Source of the DNA: Glossina fuscipes
Lineage: Eukaryota > Arthropoda > Insecta > Diptera > Glossinidae
Direction of reading: 5' to 3'
Length of the DNA: 64,000 bases
Assembly: GCF_014805625.2 (NCBI RefSeq)
Contig: NW_024003855.1
Span: 495,004-559,003 of the forward strand
Positions 59,921 to 64,000 of this stretch are shown here, one piece after another. Both the position numbers and the translations under genes were made by a program. A model generated the notes under the pieces. It did no database searches. It was not told where the DNA came from and worked only from the letters and a program-made list of their open reading frames with translations. Position 1 is the first letter of the stretch. Every line of letters starts with the position of its first letter.

Positions 59921-62600
59921 GATAATGGATCAATTATAATGGACCTGTTACCTCACAAGGGGATTCTGTAAGGTTTTTGCTAGAGTTATTTATTAGTTAC
60001 TGCTCTTTAAATTTCAATCGTCTTGTTTCGGAGCACAATCATTAAAATGGATTTTTCCCTATCTACAGTTAGATCCTTTTGAAAACCAACTAATGAATTT
60101 AGGGTAGTTTTCGTTTCGCAAATTGAATCAGCTATGTTGTTGCCAAGTTCCTACTTGAAAGCTTTGCCCTTTGCCACTGATCGAGAATATATATACTTTA
60201 TAGGGTCCCTGAAGCTTTCTTTTGGGTGGTACATATATTATGGAAAAAAATGAGTATACCCCCTAACAAAATGTTCTGTCTTATATATGCACGCATGTTC
60301 CTGTCGTATAAGAATTTTTTACGAATACGCGTTTCCCGTTTCTTAATTAACCTGCAATGTGCACCAAAAAAATAAATGCGTATTAAATCCGTTCAGCTCA
60401 TCCGACACTCTTATTTTCACCTCAAAGTTCTGTTATAAGCTTTAAAATGGAATATGTTTTATAGCCAAGATAACTATTAGGGTACAAATTTTTACCAAAA
60501 CGGAAAAGAGTATATTTTTTATTCTTTGTCTACCGTGCATTAAATACATTGACAAACAGGTCGAAAGTTTCTTCGGAGCATATTAAATATACAATATTAC
60601 GCAATAGAGGACTAGCTCAGCAAGATGTGCAATTAAAACGTTTGATTGCTTTTAATTAAAAACTTACATTTGTTTCTGTTTAGACTTCTATTAACACAAT
60701 GACGTGATTTTCTCCTTTTTCATTGTTTCCAATCGCAGGAATTCTAAAAAATATTTTTTAATCAGACTTCATACTACATTAAAGGCTAACAATCAATGGA
60801 CACGTACGTTATGAGTTTGCAAATTCGTATGTGCGATTATATATATGCACCTGTTTCTTAAGCGTGTTCTGGGAACGTTAACTTGAACTGGCTTCGTTGT
60901 GAGCCATCGGCTCAGAAGACGCACTTTGTTGCAGTGTTGGGCTAAATATAGCGTTTGCTTGGATTCACGAGGTTAGTATAATCGTAATGAAACCGGTAAG
61001 CAAGTCACATTATAGTGGGTTACTTAATGATATTATGTGGCCAACGTTGACCTCGCCTGACTTTCCTCAGCCAGGCGATTAGCGATTAGTCTCTTCTCAA
61101 TGTTCGACTGTTTTGTTAGCAGACTGTCTGGTTGTAGTGCGAAAATATTAATTAAGTGCAGACAAGCCAAGGCAGGCAACTGTCTTTGGTGAAATGTCAT
61201 CCAAGATCTGCTTGTTCATTTCCGAGAATTAAAGTTTTCGACAAGTTTGCTGGACATCTAGAAATGTCTGCAGGTTTTGGGACAAGTTCTCTTTACAATA
61301 ATACCATCTACATGATAACCAAAGTTTTTTGAACGGTGGCGTGCCATTTATAATAGCAATTTCATCCGTAATGGTCTTAATCTCCCGATTATTGATAATG
61401 ATAAGTATTTGATTCTTCTTTGAGAAACTCATATCTACCCAATTTTCTTACAAAATTCGCAGCACCGAACTGAATAGACTTCTTTAAACTTGCGGGGGTG
61501 TTCCTCAAGTGTCTTGCTACTGGCAATGATCTTCTCATGGATACAGTGATAAATCCTACCACATGTCGCTGTCTAGGCTGCGTTAAAACGTCACTGCAGC
61601 AAAGTGCCACCACTCATAGATACAACCGTATATATATATTATCGTAAAGGCGTCTTTTCTGCTGTTGTTCTTTACCATTACGAATTGCGTTAGTACTTGA
61701 TTATAACTATATTTGTTGTAACATAGGAATTTTTCATTAAAACTGTGTTTTATGTCAAAGATTTTTTTGTTTCTCGGATCGACACTTCTCTTCGATGTAA
61801 ATAGTGAAAACAGAAACGGCAACATGTCTTATACGGCCAACTGATATAATACGCTTCAATGGAGACATCTCTAGTTTCAACTAAAATTTAGAGAGTACCA
61901 ACTAGCTATTGAGATGTTCGAGACCTATGAAAAGGTGGGATATTATTATTGGCAATCTATAAGGACTCCAGGAGTTTTCAACGTAACCACTTGCGATAGG
62001 TTTATTGGGCTCAGCGCTAATAATAGTCTGCATTTAGGCATTTCCAGCGCCAGATTTTAATTAAAAGCGCCAATATTCTGCCACTACGATTAGATGGCGC
62101 GCAATGGGGAGAAAGTGACGAACTGTCGTAGCTCCTTTTGTTAAAAGTCATTGGTACGATGGTGCTCCTCTTTCCAGAACGGCCAGTCGACACTGCATTC
62201 TAGTAGGCGACGTCAAGCGTGAGTCGGATTTTCTGGTTCTCTTTGGTTAACTGTTAAAATCATATCCTAAAAAACAGAAGCGATAACGTATGTTCTGAGT
62301 GACTTGCTTAAAAGTTCATCTGTGGTCTGAAAGGAGACTCTGAAAAAAGAGTCAGGAAAAATCTCTATACACGGCCACGCGGATTTTCGTGCTTTGTTCG
62401 TTTCGAATCTGATTGTTCCATTGTAATTTGTCATTGCATCAGCAGAGTGAATCGGCTCAGAAAAACTGACACGGCTCCACATTCGTTGGCAGTCTCACAA
62501 CGTTTTCATTACTTTGATTTATATCCAGATCTAATAGGTGCTGTGATATAGAACGCAGAAAAGATTTCTGTCAAAGTTAAGTTAGAAAACTCTGTGGTCG
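59921..62600. other. Unassigned sequence with one R2 fragment
   Basis: The part at 60178-60262 (CTGATCGAGAATATATATAC, TTTATAGGGTCCCTGAAGCT, GAGTATACCCCC) is a short DINE-like R2 piece. The - strand frames at 61229-61613 (for example HVVGFITVSMRRSLPVARHL) look somewhat coding but were not assigned. They may be retroelement remnants. Confidence 0.3.
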
Positions 62601-64000
62601 ATGAATGTAGGTAAGTTGAGCTAATTTTAGAGTGTAGGTCCCTAATATGATATGATATGTGAAGATAACACTGCTTTTTGTAAGTATCGTAATTAGAGAG
62701 TTACTGTTCCGAGGTCCGTCGCTAGGAATGATTTATTGTATTAAAGACCTTTGCAATCGCAATGATTTATTTAAAATATTTTCAGTTGGAACTAGAATTT
62801 TAGCGTACAATAGGGCTCTTAGTCAATATGTAGATATTCGAAAATGTTAACGTGAGTTGGAGAAAATGAGGAAAAATATATGGAAAGCGCTCGCTTGTAT
62901 GCGCATTTTAATGCCTACCAGGTGAAGAAAAAGAGCTGAACGGAGAGAAGGATTTCTTTTTCTTGGTGATTTGGGCTGATCTTTACCAGTGGGAGGATAA
63001 ATTCTTGCTGAATCTGCAAAGCAAACACGAAAGGGACTACTGCGCTCGCTGTTGCTATCAACTCTGCTAGCAATATCAGCAAGCTCCGCATGGCCGTATC
63101 GCTAACCAACAAATAGCGAAGTGAGCTGATCCCAGGCTTGTTCTGGCGAAACATATAAATGTAAAGTATATATAAACATTGCACCTTAACAAATAGACGA
63201 AGAAATCCAGCTCACAAATATTAATCCAAATATCTAAATCAAGAGAACATCAGACATAGCATTTAAACACCAAGTAAAATATCAAAAGACAACATTAGCT
63301 GAATTACAGAAACAAATAAGGGGAACAGAAGCGAAACTGTGTGATCACTTCGATTTTACCAACATCGCAGTATCTACCCAACTGTCGTTAATTTAAGCAA
63401 TTATTATGAAATCTAACACCATATTAATAATAAAACATGCGATAATTTTTAGTATTTGGGAAGGAACATGACCACTCGCGTAGCATTGCCGAACTTTGTA
63501 CACAATCCTATTGTAGAAATACTACTATATATACTATATTATATTTATTTTCTTGCAAAAAGCCTGATTTTAAATTGTTTATTCATTCGCTTAATGTTTC
63601 CGTTGTTGTACCTTGATTGATTCTAATAACTGCTCTTCAAACCACAACTTTTCATACCAAGTCCTTGCCGAAGATGATCGAAAGTACATGATAATAGAAA
63701 ACATGATGACGGTAAGAAAAGTACTACTTTACTTATTCATTGCTGGACTTTAATGACATATTATAATACGATGTGCAAAAAATTTCAACGAGTTGAAAAA
63801 TTCTTTCCGATAAGTTTGAAGTATCCTCTTTTGAGGATGAAAAATAAAACTAATACCATCGCGCACTGAAAAATTTCGCAGCGCAGATACGATGTTAGCA
63901 AAGTTAAAAAACTAGTCGAAATGGAGGGCATATATGCCTACTTTATATGATAGGAGCTTTGTGTATGGCTCTCTCAAGCTGGTCGACTTACAGCGCGCAC
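62601..64000. other. Unassigned 3' end of window
   Basis: Nothing certain. At 63658-63711 a + frame reads YQVLAEDDRKYMIIENMMT up to a GTAAGA. It could be a splice-flanked exon or a relic of a gypsy RT, where 'Y-x-x-x-x-x-x-D-x-x-K-Y-x-x-I' is usual. The evidence is too short to call. Confidence 0.2.

Noticed and set aside
1..64000. CRISPR arrays, operons, riboswitches, replication origins
   Set aside because: The window is insect nuclear DNA; no regularly spaced repeats or compact gene clusters of that kind were seen.

Overview
The window is AT-rich nuclear DNA of a higher (cyclorrhaphan) fly. It reads as part of one host gene whose introns are packed with decayed transposable elements. The gene is the fly orthologue of Mitf (the MITF/TFEB/TFE3 family of bHLH-leucine-zipper transcription factors), on the + strand. 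Six coding exons can be joined in frame: 10799-11322, 12401-12782, 26308-26427, 26491-26922, 55433-55610 and 55711-55952. They give 626 codons and end inside the leucine zipper. The last coding exon(s) and 3' UTR were not found and probably lie beyond the window. Intron 2 is about 13.5 kb and intron 4 about 28.5 kb. In Drosophila, Mitf sits on the dot chromosome (Muller element F), known for repeat-swollen introns, so this layout fits. A tephritid or related acalyptrate is plausible but unproven.

Layout. 1-10.7 kb: upstream flank with a broken BEL/Pao pol (2.09-3.47 kb) and several copies of interspersed repeats. 10.8-12.8 kb: Mitf exons 1-2. 12.8-26.3 kb (intron 2): a deleted jockey-type LINE (14.1-16.2 kb, -), a gypsy-gag-like remnant (16.2-17.7 kb, -), two tandemly placed copies of an RNase-H-bearing LINE (18.8-19.7 and 20.2-23.15 kb, +), and tandem repeats (23.8-25.2 kb). 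26.3-26.9 kb: exons 3-4. 26.9-55.4 kb (intron 4): mariner remnants, a gypsy gag/RT remnant, a solo LTR with target duplication (32.12-32.56 kb), a truncated tRNA-derived SINE, a complete mariner with intact transposase and perfect terminal repeats (37.855-39.121 kb) inside a LINE reverse transcriptase, a Tigger/pogo fragment, another jockey LINE copy, and a nuclear mitochondrial insertion (about 52.0-53.19 kb) split by a SINE. 55.4-55.95 kb: exons 5-6 with the DNA-binding domain. 55.95-64 kb: intron or downstream flank with a LINE 3' end and unidentified sequence.

The Mitf exons form one transcription unit. Everything else recognisable is mobile or inserted DNA, and only the mariner looks capable of coding for a full enzyme. 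An unassigned stretch at 47.2-48.8 kb has exon-like pieces and could be a nested gene, but it was not identified. No stable RNA gene, CRISPR array or bacterial-style feature was seen. All exon and element calls were made by reading and translating by eye and from memory of the families; no search was run.
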